Assembly (NCBI RefSeq): GCF_028464065.1
Contig: NZ_CP116808.1
Coordinates: 1,391,886-1,455,885 of the forward strand
Reading direction: 5' to 3'
DNA length: 64,000 nucleotides
From: Saprospira sp. CCB-QB6
GTDB taxonomy: Bacteria; Bacteroidota; Bacteroidia; Chitinophagales; Saprospiraceae
Below the pieces are notes generated by a model. That model was not told the origin of the DNA. It saw only the letters and a list, made by a program, of their open reading frames with translations, and searched no databases. This document shows positions 15,171 to 24,012 of the stretch, in pieces. The position numbers were made by a program, and so were the translations under genes. How positions within the stretch are numbered: the stretch's first letter is position 1; every line of letters begins with the position of its first letter.

Positions 15171-18100
15171 TTAGGCTTTATCTAGCCAAATATGCAAGGC
15201 CAGGTTTTCGTATAATTCGATTTCTGCCCCTTCGTTTAGGCCCTCTACTACTTCTAGAGATTGGGCCAAAACTTCGCGGCTAATATAATCAGCAAACTGG
15301 TCGATAGCGGCTTGGATAGCTGGCTGTTTTTCCAGTTTCAGTTGAATGCGATCAGTTACCTCTAGCTGATGATCTTTGCGGAGGTTTTGGATGCGGTTGA
15401 CGAGTTCACGGGCCATTCCTTCGGCCTTTAGCTCTTCGCTAATGCTTTCGTCTAGGGCGACTACGATTTCGTTATCAGAAGTGACCAACCAACCTTCAAT
15501 ATCTTCTGAAGTGATTTGCACTTCTTCTAGATAAATTGGCGTAGCGCTTCCCTCTAGCTCAATCATAAATTGCCCTTCTTTTTCTAGGCTTTGGATATCG
15601 GTCTGTGTCATGGCTTCGATAGCCGTTTTGGCAGCCTTCATTTGCTTGCCTAGGCGTTTGCCGAGGACCTTAAAGTTGGGTTTTACGCCCTTCTTCAAGA
15701 TACCAGAGCTATCGCGGATATATTCAATGGCCTTCACATTCACCTCAGAGAGGATCAAATCCTTAACGGCTTCTACTTGGGCCTCAAAACCTTCATCTAA
15801 GATAGGCAGAAGGATGCGTTGGAGGGGTTGGCGTACACGGATTTTGTGTAAGCGGCGAAGCGCATGCACCATAGAAGAAATGCGCTGCGCATAATCCATG
15901 CGTTGCTCCAATTCGGGAACGATAGCCGATAAGTTAGCGGCGGGGAAATCAGCTAGATGTACAGAATCTTTGCCTGTGCCCTCTTGGCCTGCTTGTAGGT
16001 TAAGGTATAAAAAGTCGCTAAAGAATGGAGCGATAGGCGCCATTAAGCGGCTTAGGGTTTCCAAAACCGTATAAAGCGTTTGGTAAGCAGCTAGTTTGTC
16101 CTCATTTTGATCGCCTTTCCAGAAACGGCGGCGACAAAGGCGAACATACCAGTTAGAGAGTTGAGCATCGACAAAGTTGGCGATTTTACGGCCCGCATTG
16201 GTAGGCTCATAATCGCTCATATCCTCATCAACTTCCTTAACCAAGCTGTTGAGTTTAGAGATGATCCAACGGTCAATTTCTGGACGTTTGGCCAGTTCTA
16301 GCTCTCCGCTAAAATCAAAGTCCTTGATACTTTGCCCATCAAATTGATCGACATTGGCATAGGTAGCAAAGAAGATATAGGTATTGTAAAGAGTGCCGAA
16401 TAGTTTTCGGCGCACCTCGTCTAAGCCTTCTACATCAAACTTGAGGTTATCCCAAGGTTGTGCATTGGTCAGCATATACCAGCGGGTGGCATCTGCTCCG
16501 TATTTATCAATAGTTTCAAAAGGCTCTACGGCATTGCCGAGGCGCTTAGACATTTTCTTACCGTTTTTGTCTAGTACCAAGCCATTAGAAACTACATTTT
16601 TATAGGCTACTTGATCAAAAGCCATGGTAGCGATAGCATGCAAAGTATAGAACCAACCTCTGGTTTGGTCCACTCCTTCTGCGATAAAGTCGGCAGGGAA
16701 AGCGCGAGCGCCTTCTTTGCCCTGAATAGCGTTATCGATCAGTTCTTTATTCTCAAAAGGATAGTGTTGTTGGGCATAGGGCATAGAGCCACTATCAAAC
16801 CAAACATCGATAAGGTCGGATTCGCGATACATGGGTTCACCATTGCTTGCGCAAAGGACGATCTGATCTACGATATGTTTGTGAAGATCTACCTTAGCGT
16901 AGTTTTCCTCAGAAAAATCATTGGGAACAAAACCCTCATAAGGATTGCTTTGCATAAGGCCAGCCGCCATAGATTGCTCGATAGCTGCCGTCAATTCCTC
17001 TAGGCTGCCAATACAGCGCTCTTCGCTGCCGTCTTTGGTTCGCCAAATCGGTAGAGGAATTCCCCAAAAGCGAGAGCGAGAGAGGTTCCAATCTTGTAGA
17101 TTCTCTAACCAACCGCCAAAACGGCCTTCTCCAGTAGAAGCGGGCTTCCAATTGATGGTTTTATTAAGCTCATACATCCGTTCTTTTACGGCAGAAGCCT
17201 GGATAAACCAAGAATCTAGCGGATAATAAAGGATGGGCTTATCTGTTCTCCAACAGTGAGGATAATTATGCGAATACTTTTGTGCATTGAAGGCTAGATT
17301 TTCCGTTTTGAGGTGGATGACAATATCCACATCTACAGAGCGGTAATCCTCTCCTTGGTCCTCATAATCCTTCACATAGCGTCCAGAAAAAGGACCTACA
17401 TTTTCCTTAAAGCGTCCTTGCTTGTCCACCAAAGTCAAGGCACCAATTCCCGCTTTTTGAGCGGCCATGCGGTCATCTGCACCAAAAGAGGGAGCAGTAT
17501 GCACGATACCCGTACCATCTTCGGTGGTAACAAATTGGCCCAAGATGATGCGGAAAGCATCGGTTTGGCCTTGCAAGGGCTCAATGGGATTGCCATAGTT
17601 GAGCAACTGCTCATAGCGGATACCTTCTAAGTCTTTGCCCGTAAAAGGCTCAGAGCTGTGGATGACTTGCGGTTGTTTTTTGCCGCCCATCCATTTTTTC
17701 ACCAGCGCTTTGGCCAAAACTACACTAACGGGTAGTTCAGTATAAGGCGAGGTCGTTCTGATTTTGACATATTCGATTTTTGGACCAACAGTCAAAGCTG
17801 TATTAGAAGGCAGGGTCCAAGGCGTGGTCGTCCAAGCCAAAAAGCGAACATCCTCTCCTTCTTCATCAAAAAGAAAAGCCGATTGTTCTGATTTTTGGAC
17901 CTTAAACATGGCCACTACCGTATTGTCCGAAACATCTTTGTAACAGCCTGGCTGATTGAGCTCATGCGAGCTCAAACCCGTACCCGCCGCAGGCGAATAA
18001 GGCTGAACCGTTAGGCCCTTATACAAAAGGCCTTTGTTGTATAGACGAGCAAGGAGCCACCAAACGGTCTCCATATATTTGGGCTCATAGGTAATATAAG

Positions 18101-18542
18101 GCTTCTCAAGATCCACCCAATAGCCCATTTTTACCGTCAGTTTGTCCCAAAGGTCCTTAAACTCCATGACGGTTTCCTTACAAGCCTGATTGTACTCTTC
18201 AATAGAGATTTTCTGACCAATATCTTCTTTGGTAATGCCCAATTTCTTCTCTACGGCCAATTCAATTGGAAGTCCATGCGTATCCCAGCCCGCTTTGCGG
18301 CGGACCATTTTGCCCTTCATGCTCTGATAGCGACAAAAGCTATCTTTTACAGAACGAGCTAATACGTGGTGAATACCCGGACGGCCATTGGCAGAGGGGG
18401 GGCCTTCATAGAAAACAAAGTTTTCGGCGCCTTCTCGCTCTGATACAGAGCGCTCGAAGATCTGCTTTTCGGCCCAATAGTTTAGGATATCTTGGTCAAT
18501 GGCAGCCAGATTCAACTGCTCATATAGCTTGTAAGATGCCAC
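15171..18542 (-). CDS. ileS: Isoleucine--tRNA ligase, long eukaryote-like (IleS2) type
   Basis: A 1123-residue class I synthetase that charges tRNA-Ile and edits mischarged valine. The HIGH-equivalent is in ANGRPGIHHV (about residues 51-60) and the KMSKR loop is near residue 662. The editing domain lies between (FLAWTTTPWTLPSNTALTV, DGTGIVHTAPSFGADD). The length, the C-terminal domain and the absence of a C-terminal zinc-finger CxxC pair fit the eukaryote-like IleS2 class, often less sensitive to mupirocin; that last point is family knowledge, not tested here. The start is GTG at 18542, since no ATG is in frame upstream. It appears to lead an ileS-metF(-lysS) unit. Confidence 0.95.
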   Translation of the reverse strand: MASYKLYEQLNLAAIDQDILNYWAEKQIFERSVSEREGAENFVFYEGPPSANGRPGIHHVLARSVKDSFCRYQSMKGKMVRRKAGWDTHGLPIELAVEKKLGITKEDIGQKISIEEYNQACKETVMEFKDLWDKLTVKMGYWVDLEKPYITYEPKYMETVWWLLARLYNKGLLYKGLTVQPYSPAAGTGLSSHELNQPGCYKDVSDNTVVAMFKVQKSEQSAFLFDEEGEDVRFLAWTTTPWTLPSNTALTVGPKIEYVKIRTTSPYTELPVSVVLAKALVKKWMGGKKQPQVIHSSEPFTGKDLEGIRYEQLLNYGNPIEPLQGQTDAFRIILGQFVTTEDGTGIVHTAPSFGADDRMAAQKAGIGALTLVDKQGRFKENVGPFSGRYVKDYEDQGEDYRSVDVDIVIHLKTENLAFNAQKYSHNYPHCWRTDKPILYYPLDSWFIQASAVKERMYELNKTINWKPASTGEGRFGGWLENLQDWNLSRSRFWGIPLPIWRTKDGSEERCIGSLEELTAAIEQSMAAGLMQSNPYEGFVPNDFSEENYAKVDLHKHIVDQIVLCASNGEPMYRESDLIDVWFDSGSMPYAQQHYPFENKELIDNAIQGKEGARAFPADFIAEGVDQTRGWFYTLHAIATMAFDQVAYKNVVSNGLVLDKNGKKMSKRLGNAVEPFETIDKYGADATRWYMLTNAQPWDNLKFDVEGLDEVRRKLFGTLYNTYIFFATYANVDQFDGQSIKDFDFSGELELAKRPEIDRWIISKLNSLVKEVDEDMSDYEPTNAGRKIANFVDAQLSNWYVRLCRRRFWKGDQNEDKLAAYQTLYTVLETLSRLMAPIAPFFSDFLYLNLQAGQEGTGKDSVHLADFPAANLSAIVPELEQRMDYAQRISSMVHALRRLHKIRVRQPLQRILLPILDEGFEAQVEAVKDLILSEVNVKAIEYIRDSSGILKKGVKPNFKVLGKRLGKQMKAAKTAIEAMTQTDIQSLEKEGQFMIELEGSATPIYLEEVQITSEDIEGWLVTSDNEIVVALDESISEELKAEGMARELVNRIQNLRKDHQLEVTDRIQLKLEKQPAIQAAIDQFADYISREVLAQSLEVVEGLNEGAEIELYENLALHIWLDKA

Positions 18543-18575
18543 GGTTTTTTATTTTAATTTTTTATTGCTTGCTTA

Positions 18576-18713
18576 TTTTTTTGGGGCCTCCGCTGCGCTA
18601 CGCTTGCGGCGGTTACTCCCTTTGGTCGTCGAACTGCGCCCTAAAGGGCTTGTTGTCGTTTTGGGGCTCGCTGCTCGGTCTGGCCTACGGCCACCCCTCC
18701 ACAGCGCTAGGCC
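18576..18713 (+). repeat. Structured intergenic element R6
   Basis: It starts TTTTTTTGGGGCCTCC and ends ACAGCGCTAGGCC (GGCCT:AGGCC). It carries the GGTTACTCCCTTTGGTCG module with a GCGCCCTAAAGGGC hairpin, seen also in R5a and R11. The third hairpin is GGCCTACGGCC. The GGGGC end faces the ileS start. Confidence 0.85.
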
Positions 18714-18786
18714 AAGGCGGCTGCACCGCCTAAGTAGCCCTTGGCAAAAGGCAGAAAAAAATGATTGGCAAGGCTTTAAATTCCTG

Positions 18787-18794
18787 CAAAAATA
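18787..18794 (-). promoter_or_regulatory. Possible -7 element for ileS
   Basis: TATTTTTG on the minus strand matches TAnnTTTG. If used, the ileS leader would contain element R6 in antisense. No correctly spaced TTTG is seen. Confidence 0.3.
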
Positions 18795-18796
18795 AG

Positions 18797-18833
18797 AAAA
18801 GCTCTGACAAATTTAATATCTGTCAGAGCTTTT
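18797..18833. terminator. Hairpin AAAAGCTCTGACA / TGTCAGAGCTTTT
   Basis: A strong near-perfect stem flanked by A and T runs on both sides. It can terminate transcription in either direction, although no recognised gene lies immediately beside it on the right. Confidence 0.65.
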
Positions 18834-18964
18834 CCGAGGGCATAGCAAAGTCCTCCTCAAACAGATCGCTGCTTAGGAATTTTCTTTTGCTTAATAATAT
18901 TTTGCCCTGGATCTTTCATCGGTAAAATTTGATTCACGAACTCCCCAACAAGGAAGTGCCCCAT
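18834..18964 (-). other. Unexplained single-copy stretch; possible small ORF or small RNA
   Basis: Read on the minus strand, an ATG near 18964 opens a 35-codon frame (MGHFLVGEFVNQ...KQRSV) ending before GAGGAGGACTTTGC. The terminator hairpin at 18797-18833 then follows. The composition is unlike the surrounding repeats. I recognise neither a protein nor an RNA family here; a short transcript ending at that terminator is a guess. Confidence 0.25.
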
Positions 18965-19002
18965 TTAGTTCACTGAAAATCGATTTTTTTTATTTTTTTT
19001 TG

Positions 19003-19099
19003 AATTGGCCCAAACTCCCCGAAGGGATTCCCTAAGGAATCCCGTAGAGGGGAGGGTGGGCGGGGACATATTGACGAATGAGGAGCGCAGCGACGAATA
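19003..19099 (+). repeat. Second repeat family, copy 1
   Basis: A 97-base sequence, AATTGGCCCAAACTCCCC through GAGGAGCGCAGCGACGAATA, with an inner GGGATTCCCTAAGGAATCCC palindrome. A second copy, about 90 percent identical by eye, lies inverted at 60673-60768. It is unrelated in sequence to the R elements. Confidence 0.85.
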
Positions 19100-19162
19100 C
19101 CGCTTTAAAGGAAGCGCCAAAAGGCCGAAGAAAAAAGCTTGAACGCAAAAAATAATGGGGAG

Positions 19163-19297
19163 CGGCCCAGCGCTGCGCAGCAGTGGCCGAAGGCCAGACC
19201 AAGCAAAACGAGCGCTAGCGAAGTTTTGCGCAGGGCCGAGCGAACAGCGAGCTGCGGAGCATAGCGGCGGCCAGCTTTGCTGGCCGCGGGCCCCAAA
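19163..19297 (-). repeat. Structured intergenic element R7 (GGCCC:GGGCC variant)
   Basis: Minus-strand copy from TTTGGGGCCCGCGG to GCAGCGCTGGGCC. Its closing stem GGCCC:GGGCC is a compensated version of the usual one. Hairpins: GGCCAGCAAAGCTGGCC first, then a long AT-containing GCAAAACTTCGC / GCTCGTTTTGC. The GGGGC end lies a few bases after the transporter stop. Confidence 0.85.
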
Positions 19298-19300
19298 TAT

Positions 19301-20920
19301 CTACCCCCAAAACAAACAAGCGCCAAAGATTAGCCCTCCCAAAAGGAAAAGCAAAAAAGTATAAGGCAATAAATTTTGTGCTTTTAGGCCCGTGATGCCC
19401 AAAAGCGGCAAAGCCCAAAAAGGCTGCAACATATTACTCCACTGATCGCCATAACAAAGCGCCAAAACCGCCTTATACAAAGGAACATCCAATTGCTTAG
19501 CGCTTTCTATGAGAATGGGGCCTTGGACCAACCACTGCCCGCCCCCACTAGGTACAAAAAAATTGACCACCGCCGCCGACCAAAGCGTAAAAAAGGGAAA
19601 GCTTTGGGGACTGGCGTATTGCACAAAAGCCGCCGAAAAATAATCGACCAAGCCAGAACTGAACATAATACCCATAATGCCCGCATAAAAGGGAAACTGA
19701 ATGAGGATGCCGCTGCTGCCGCCTATAGCCTGGCCCACCGCCTGCTGAAATTGACTCAAGCGACCGTGTAACAAAAAGGCCAGGCCGAAGAGGACAAAAA
19801 TGAGGAAGTTAGGATTGAGAAAACGAAACTGCCAATCAAAACCTGTTTTTTGGACCCAAAGAGGCAAAATAAGCGCCTGATAAAGGGCCAAGAATAACAT
19901 CAATGTGCCCAAGCCCCAGGCTAAAGGTCGCCATTGATCTAAGCGGGCGGCACCTTCTAGCTTGGTCTCCTCTCCCCTATTGGCTAAAGGCTTTTGCGGC
20001 AATTGAACAGCCGGCGGGCGCATAAAATGGCCCAACAAACCCAAAACCAGAGGAATAATCGTCAAACTCAAGCCCAAAACCCAAAGGTTGAGTGAAGACA
20101 AAAGCGTTTGGCCAATAGGGATAACGCCCATTTGTTCCGCCATTTCATGGCCTTCTTCTGCAATTTTGAGTGGGGCCGAGCCTGAAAGGCCCGCATGAAA
20201 AATCATCATACAAGAATAAGCGGCGGAACCCAATAAGGGATAATGAATTTTATGGCCCTTTTGGGCTGCTGCCTCTCCTAGTTTTCGGACCAATACAGCA
20301 GAAAAGATAAGCGCAAAGCCCCAATTAAACAGCCCCAACAACATACTGCTTAGGGCCACGGCAAAAACAGCCCAACCCGAATGTCCAGCCAAGCCTGTAA
20401 AACGCTCTAGCAACCAATTGGCAGGGCGGCTAAGAGCCGCCACATGGCCCAAAACCAAAATGAGCATCATTTGCATCGAAAAGGCCAAAAACTTAAAAAA
20501 TCCGCCCTGCCAATAGGTCCAAAGGGCCAGAAAGTAAGGTGTTCCTTGGGCCTTTTGGCGCAGCTCTAGCCCTTGCTTTTTGGACAACTTAATGGAAGTC
20601 TTTAGTGGGTTATTTGTTTTGAGTTGGAGCTCGCCTCGCCAGACCAACTCCCCTACTTTATTTTTAATCGACAAGCTATTATCGGCCCATGCTAGACGTA
20701 GCTCTTGGCCTCCCTGTTGAAAAGAAGCTGCTGTTTGCTGCTCAAGATTGATTTGGACCAAAGATTGGCCATTTTGGTCCAAAACTTCTAAGAATGGCTT
20801 GGGAGAATCGGTCAGAAAAAGCGCCAAAACATAAGTAAACAAGGTCAACAAAATAGCCAGCGCCAAAGGGTTGGGCAATACTTTTTGGACCAAAGCAATA
20901 AAGCGAGCAGAAAGCGACAT
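19301..20920 (-). CDS. atoE: Short-chain fatty acid transporter, AtoE family
   Basis: An integral membrane protein of 539 residues with about 12 hydrophobic segments. The family signature FVPSGGGQWLVQGP is present near residue 470, and FHAGLSGSAPLKIAEEGH near residue 245 is also typical of the AtoE group, which carries acetoacetate and other short-chain acids. Unusually, about 80 mostly hydrophilic residues sit between the first and second membrane segments (FLEVLDQNGQSLVQINLEQQ...). The start is placed at ATG 20920 rather than TTG 20926. It is a single-gene unit between element R7 and a terminator of the next gene. The substrate is inferred from the family only. Confidence 0.85.
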   Translation of the reverse strand: MSLSARFIALVQKVLPNPLALAILLTLFTYVLALFLTDSPKPFLEVLDQNGQSLVQINLEQQTAASFQQGGQELRLAWADNSLSIKNKVGELVWRGELQLKTNNPLKTSIKLSKKQGLELRQKAQGTPYFLALWTYWQGGFFKFLAFSMQMMLILVLGHVAALSRPANWLLERFTGLAGHSGWAVFAVALSSMLLGLFNWGFALIFSAVLVRKLGEAAAQKGHKIHYPLLGSAAYSCMMIFHAGLSGSAPLKIAEEGHEMAEQMGVIPIGQTLLSSLNLWVLGLSLTIIPLVLGLLGHFMRPPAVQLPQKPLANRGEETKLEGAARLDQWRPLAWGLGTLMLFLALYQALILPLWVQKTGFDWQFRFLNPNFLIFVLFGLAFLLHGRLSQFQQAVGQAIGGSSGILIQFPFYAGIMGIMFSSGLVDYFSAAFVQYASPQSFPFFTLWSAAVVNFFVPSGGGQWLVQGPILIESAKQLDVPLYKAVLALCYGDQWSNMLQPFWALPLLGITGLKAQNLLPYTFLLFLLGGLIFGACLFWG

Positions 20921-20983
20921 AAGCAAATTGGGTTAAAGCCAACACTCCATAAAAGGCTAATTTTAAATGAGTGCTAAACAAAA

Positions 20984-21016
20984 AAGGGCGCTGACCCAAG
21001 ATTGGTCAACACCCTT
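20984..21016 (-). terminator. Terminator of the GH73-like gene
   Basis: AAGGGTGTTGACC pairs with GGTCAGCGCCCTT on the minus strand, followed by six Ts. Confidence 0.8.
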
Positions 21017-21062
21017 GAAAATACACGGAAGTTTTTCAAATACGGAAATGGAATACAAAATT

Positions 21063-22070
21063 TTAGCTATTCATTAGTGGTTTTTCTAGCTCCAAGCCTT
21101 TAATCAAATTGATTAGTGCTTCTGCATTTTGGTCTTTTTGGAAATAGCCCTGTTTTTCCAATGCTTTGGCCCAAGCCATACAGCTATTTTCCTTAGGCGC
21201 TTCTAGGCTTTGTAAATAAAGTGTATGCGCTCTAAATCCAGCCCAAAGACTGCGATAGCGGGCATAGCGCTGACCATGAAAAATGCCTTCTCCAGTACAG
21301 CCTTCATGAGCAAGCAAACTATTATTTTCGAGCAGAAGGTGAAAGGGATTATTTCCAGCTTTGGCCACCGCCGTTTGTCCAAAATCAGATTGCATAATGG
21401 CCAGGCCCAAAAGCAAAGCGGCAGGAATTTTAGTTTTGCTGGCTTCATTTTGGGCCAAAGGGCGCAGGCGGTTCATAAAATCGAGCTGTTGTTGCAGCTT
21501 TTCATCAGAGATTTCGACAGAAATGGGTTTTTTGACCGTTGGTTGAATTTCTGGAATTTGCGGAAGATTTTCCGAGCTCAATTCCTTATTTTCTTCTGCA
21601 GCAGCAGGCTGCTCTTCTTTTTCTTCTTGGGCCATAGCTAAAGGAGCTGCGGCTTGAGTTGTTTTGGGCAATTCTGCAGCGATAAAACTCGCTTTTTTGG
21701 CCTTGGCCAAAGGTTCTCCACTCAATTTTGCTGTATTTTCTACGGCTTCATTTCGGGCCAATTGCTGAGGCAAAGCAGAAATTTGGGGCCAAAAATAAAC
21801 GCCAGAAGCAATAGCCATCACGGCAGCGGTTCCCCAACGGCCTTTAGGATGAAACAAAAAATAGGGTCGACGAATGCGAGCCGCCCAAGCGGCTGGCGCC
21901 ATCCATAGCTGAAAAGCGCGATAACGCTCCTTCATCCAGAAAGACCAAGAAGTTTTTTTATTTTGCTGAACCTGCAAGCTCTTGTCCTTATCTACTGTAG
22001 GTTCAATATTTTCGGCTTGCATTTTCTTCTTATAAGAAAGCGGATAGATGATGGTGAAGCGGTCTTTCAT
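21063..22070 (-). CDS. Membrane protein with a GH73 (glucosaminidase)-like domain lacking the usual catalytic Glu
   Basis: A 335-residue protein with a cytoplasmic N-terminus (about 80 residues), one membrane segment (GTAAVMAIASGVYFWPQ, about 80-97), a low-complexity Ala/Glu spacer and a C-terminal domain (about 190-330) resembling GH73 peptidoglycan N-acetylglucosaminidases. The family core ALESGWG...GNNLFGI appears here as IMQSDFG...GNNPFHL, so the expected catalytic Glu is Gln. That suggests a peptidoglycan-binding or regulatory role rather than hydrolysis. The later RYRSLWAGFRAHTLYLQS fits the family's C-terminal part. It diverges from the metallophosphatase gene and has its own promoter match. 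Confidence 0.75.
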   Translation of the reverse strand: MKDRFTIIYPLSYKKKMQAENIEPTVDKDKSLQVQQNKKTSWSFWMKERYRAFQLWMAPAAWAARIRRPYFLFHPKGRWGTAAVMAIASGVYFWPQISALPQQLARNEAVENTAKLSGEPLAKAKKASFIAAELPKTTQAAAPLAMAQEEKEEQPAAAEENKELSSENLPQIPEIQPTVKKPISVEISDEKLQQQLDFMNRLRPLAQNEASKTKIPAALLLGLAIMQSDFGQTAVAKAGNNPFHLLLENNSLLAHEGCTGEGIFHGQRYARYRSLWAGFRAHTLYLQSLEAPKENSCMAWAKALEKQGYFQKDQNAEALINLIKGLELEKPLMNS

Positions 22071-22116
22071 ACTGGGCGATTTTATGGATGCTGCAAATCA
22101 GATTGTTTCAACCCTT

Positions 22117-22148
22117 CAAAAGTAAAACTTTTTGTTTGTAATTTCAAG
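22117..22148 (-). promoter_or_regulatory. Promoter of the GH73-like gene
   Basis: On the minus strand CTTG (22145-22148), 20 bases, then TACTTTTG (22117-22124). It fits the Bacteroidota consensus with one change in the -33 box. Confidence 0.6.
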
Positions 22149-22175
22149 CAAATTGACTCAAAAATTAAAACAAAA

Positions 22176-22829
22176 ATGCAAAATAGCCCTAATTCAAAAT
22201 TTATCATTGGAGATATTCACGGATGTTACTACAGTTTGTTGGAACTTTTAAAACAATGGGATGCAAGCCAAGAGCGGCTTTGTTTGCTAGGCGACCTCAT
22301 TAGTAAGGGGAAGCACAGCTTGGAGGTGGTCCAATGGGCGAAGGAAATGGAGCAGGCGGGAGCTTTGGTATTAAGAGGCAATCATGAGCAGCAATTGGGC
22401 TTGCATTATTTGCAGGGGCGGGCTAGCCAGCATTGGGCCGAGGCCTTTTTTGATGCCATTGAGGCCCAATATGCGGAGCAGGAACTAGACTTTATGCAAG
22501 ATGTAGCTTGGTTAGCCCAACTTCCCGTTTATCATGAGGAAGCCCATTGTTTTTTATCTCATGCAGGCTTGGGTTATGGTCCACATGCTTGGGACCCCAT
22601 GCATCCGCAGGGCATTTTATGGCATCGCGGGCCTTTGAAACCTTTGGGCAAGCTGCAATTTTTGGGACATACCCCCCAGAAAGCCGTTCTTTATCGGCCA
22701 GAAGAGGGCTATTGCAATTTGGATACAGGAGCTTCTTTAGGTAATCTGTTATCGGCAGCTCGGGTAGATGAACAAGGAAATATATTAGAGTTTATTTCAG
22801 TAGCCAACGATCCTAGAGATTTGGCATAG
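22176..22829 (+). CDS. Serine/threonine-type metallophosphatase
   Basis: A 217-residue calcineurin-like phosphoesterase. The three family motifs are in order: GDIHGCY (about residues 12-18), GDLISKG (39-45, where most members have GDxVDRG) and GNHE (68-71), with later metal-binding His in HAGLGYG and GHTPQ. These residues bind two metals and hydrolyse phosphomonoesters or dinucleoside polyphosphates; which one is not readable from sequence. The start is at 22176 (MQNSPNSKF); the open frame begins at 21963 but that part overlaps the divergent gene and its promoter. It is followed immediately by a strong terminator. Confidence 0.88.
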   Translation: MQNSPNSKFIIGDIHGCYYSLLELLKQWDASQERLCLLGDLISKGKHSLEVVQWAKEMEQAGALVLRGNHEQQLGLHYLQGRASQHWAEAFFDAIEAQYAEQELDFMQDVAWLAQLPVYHEEAHCFLSHAGLGYGPHAWDPMHPQGILWHRGPLKPLGKLQFLGHTPQKAVLYRPEEGYCNLDTGASLGNLLSAARVDEQGNILEFISVANDPRDLA

Positions 22830-22832
22830 CAA

Positions 22833-22865
22833 AGGCCCGCTAGTTTCTACTAGCGGGCCTTTTTG
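22833..22865 (+). terminator. Terminator of the phosphatase gene
   Basis: AGGCCCGCTAGT pairs with ACTAGCGGGCCT around TTCT, followed by five Ts, six bases after the stop region. Confidence 0.9.
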
Positions 22866-22886
22866 GTCCTATTTTGCGGTTTTGCA

Positions 22887-23025
22887 GGCCCGAAGGGCCG
22901 CAGGCTGAGGGGCTGTAGCAGGGCCGCCGAAGGCGGCAGACCAAAGCCCGAAGGGCTGCAGGGCCGAGCAGAGCTGCGAGCTGCGCAATGGCCCGACCCG
23001 GCCGAAGGGCGGGGCAGCCCCAAAA
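22887..23025 (-). repeat. Structured intergenic element R8
   Basis: Minus-strand copy from TTTTGGGGCTGCCCC to GCCCCTCAGCC (GGCTG:CAGCC), trailed by a GGCCCTTCGGGCC hairpin. The second hairpin is GCAGCCCTTCGGGC and the third a GCCGCCTTCGGCGGC. The GGGGC end is eight bases from the stop of the esterase gene. Confidence 0.85.
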
Positions 23026-23032
23026 CAATCGC

Positions 23033-23953
23033 TTATCCAAACATAGTCGACCAGAACTTCCATTTCCAGAACTGCCACCACTTATTTTTCTTCTTTTTGG
23101 GGGCTTTGGGTTGCGGTTTAGGCTTAACCGTCTCCTTGGGTTGATCTTCTTCAAAAACAATATATTCCTCCTCTTCTGGCTGCGGCTCCTTTATTTCTGG
23201 TACTTTGGGTTCTTCTTTGGGTGGGTCTTCCTGGGCCAAAATGGGTTCACCCTTGATCGGGCGCTCATATTTTAGGAACCATTCGTAGAGTTTGGGCCAA
23301 GAAAAGACGCGAACGGCCTCCGAATGCCCCCAATTTTTCTCCTCAATATAATTTACCTCGGTATTTCCAGCAGCTTTTAGGGCCTTGACCATTTTTCGAG
23401 ATTCCTCTACGGGTACAGGTTTATCTTTTTTGCCATGCACCACAAAATGGGGCAAATTTTTCATGCCTTCTACATCCTTTAGGCGGCCACCGCCAGCGAT
23501 TGGGGCCACAGCGGCAAAGCGATCGGGGGCATAGCCGGCCAAATGCCAAGCGCCATAGCCCCCCATACTCATGCCGCAGAGATACACCTTCTTGCGATCT
23601 ACGGCATAATGGGCCTCGGCATAATCTAAAATTTGGATTAATTTATCATTTTCCCAGCCCTTTTGACATTGGGGAGCGATCACGATAAAATCGAGTTCGA
23701 GTTTTCGTTCCAGTTCATAAATCACCCCATATTGCTTCACCTTATTCAGGTCTGTTCCCTGAATACTTCGGCCGTGCAGATAAATCAGCAGGGGAAATTT
23801 TTGGCCTTCTTGGCCTGTATAATTCTTGGGGAAATAGGTCCAATATTCATAGGGTAAATTTTTATTTCGGACCGCATGCAAGCCCGCTTGATCTTTTTGG
23901 CCCCAGAGCGTACAGCTCGTTAGCAACAAAAAGAGGAAGAAGTATTTATACAT
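23033..23953 (-). CDS. Lipid-anchored alpha/beta-hydrolase (esterase/PHB-depolymerase-like)
   Basis: A 306-residue exported hydrolase. The signal peptide ends in the lipobox LTSC (Cys14). The fold features are the oxyanion-side LLIYLHGRS, the nucleophile elbow CGMSMGGYG (Ser in GxSxG), a likely catalytic Asp in GKKDKPVPVEES and a likely His in NWGHSEAV. It resembles LpqC/feruloyl-esterase-type proteins; the substrate is unknown. After the catalytic domain comes a 60-residue Pro/Glu/Lys tail ending in the aromatic-basic cluster KWWQFWKWKFW, unusual for this family. The start is ATG 23953; the longer open frame runs through repeat R9. Confidence 0.82.
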   Translation of the reverse strand: MYKYFFLFLLLTSCTLWGQKDQAGLHAVRNKNLPYEYWTYFPKNYTGQEGQKFPLLIYLHGRSIQGTDLNKVKQYGVIYELERKLELDFIVIAPQCQKGWENDKLIQILDYAEAHYAVDRKKVYLCGMSMGGYGAWHLAGYAPDRFAAVAPIAGGGRLKDVEGMKNLPHFVVHGKKDKPVPVEESRKMVKALKAAGNTEVNYIEEKNWGHSEAVRVFSWPKLYEWFLKYERPIKGEPILAQEDPPKEEPKVPEIKEPQPEEEEYIVFEEDQPKETVKPKPQPKAPKKKKNKWWQFWKWKFWSTMFG

Positions 23954-24012
23954 AATTGCTTTTGATTTTGGGGGTAAATTTAGGGCATTAGAACGAATAA
24001 TTTTGGGGATTA

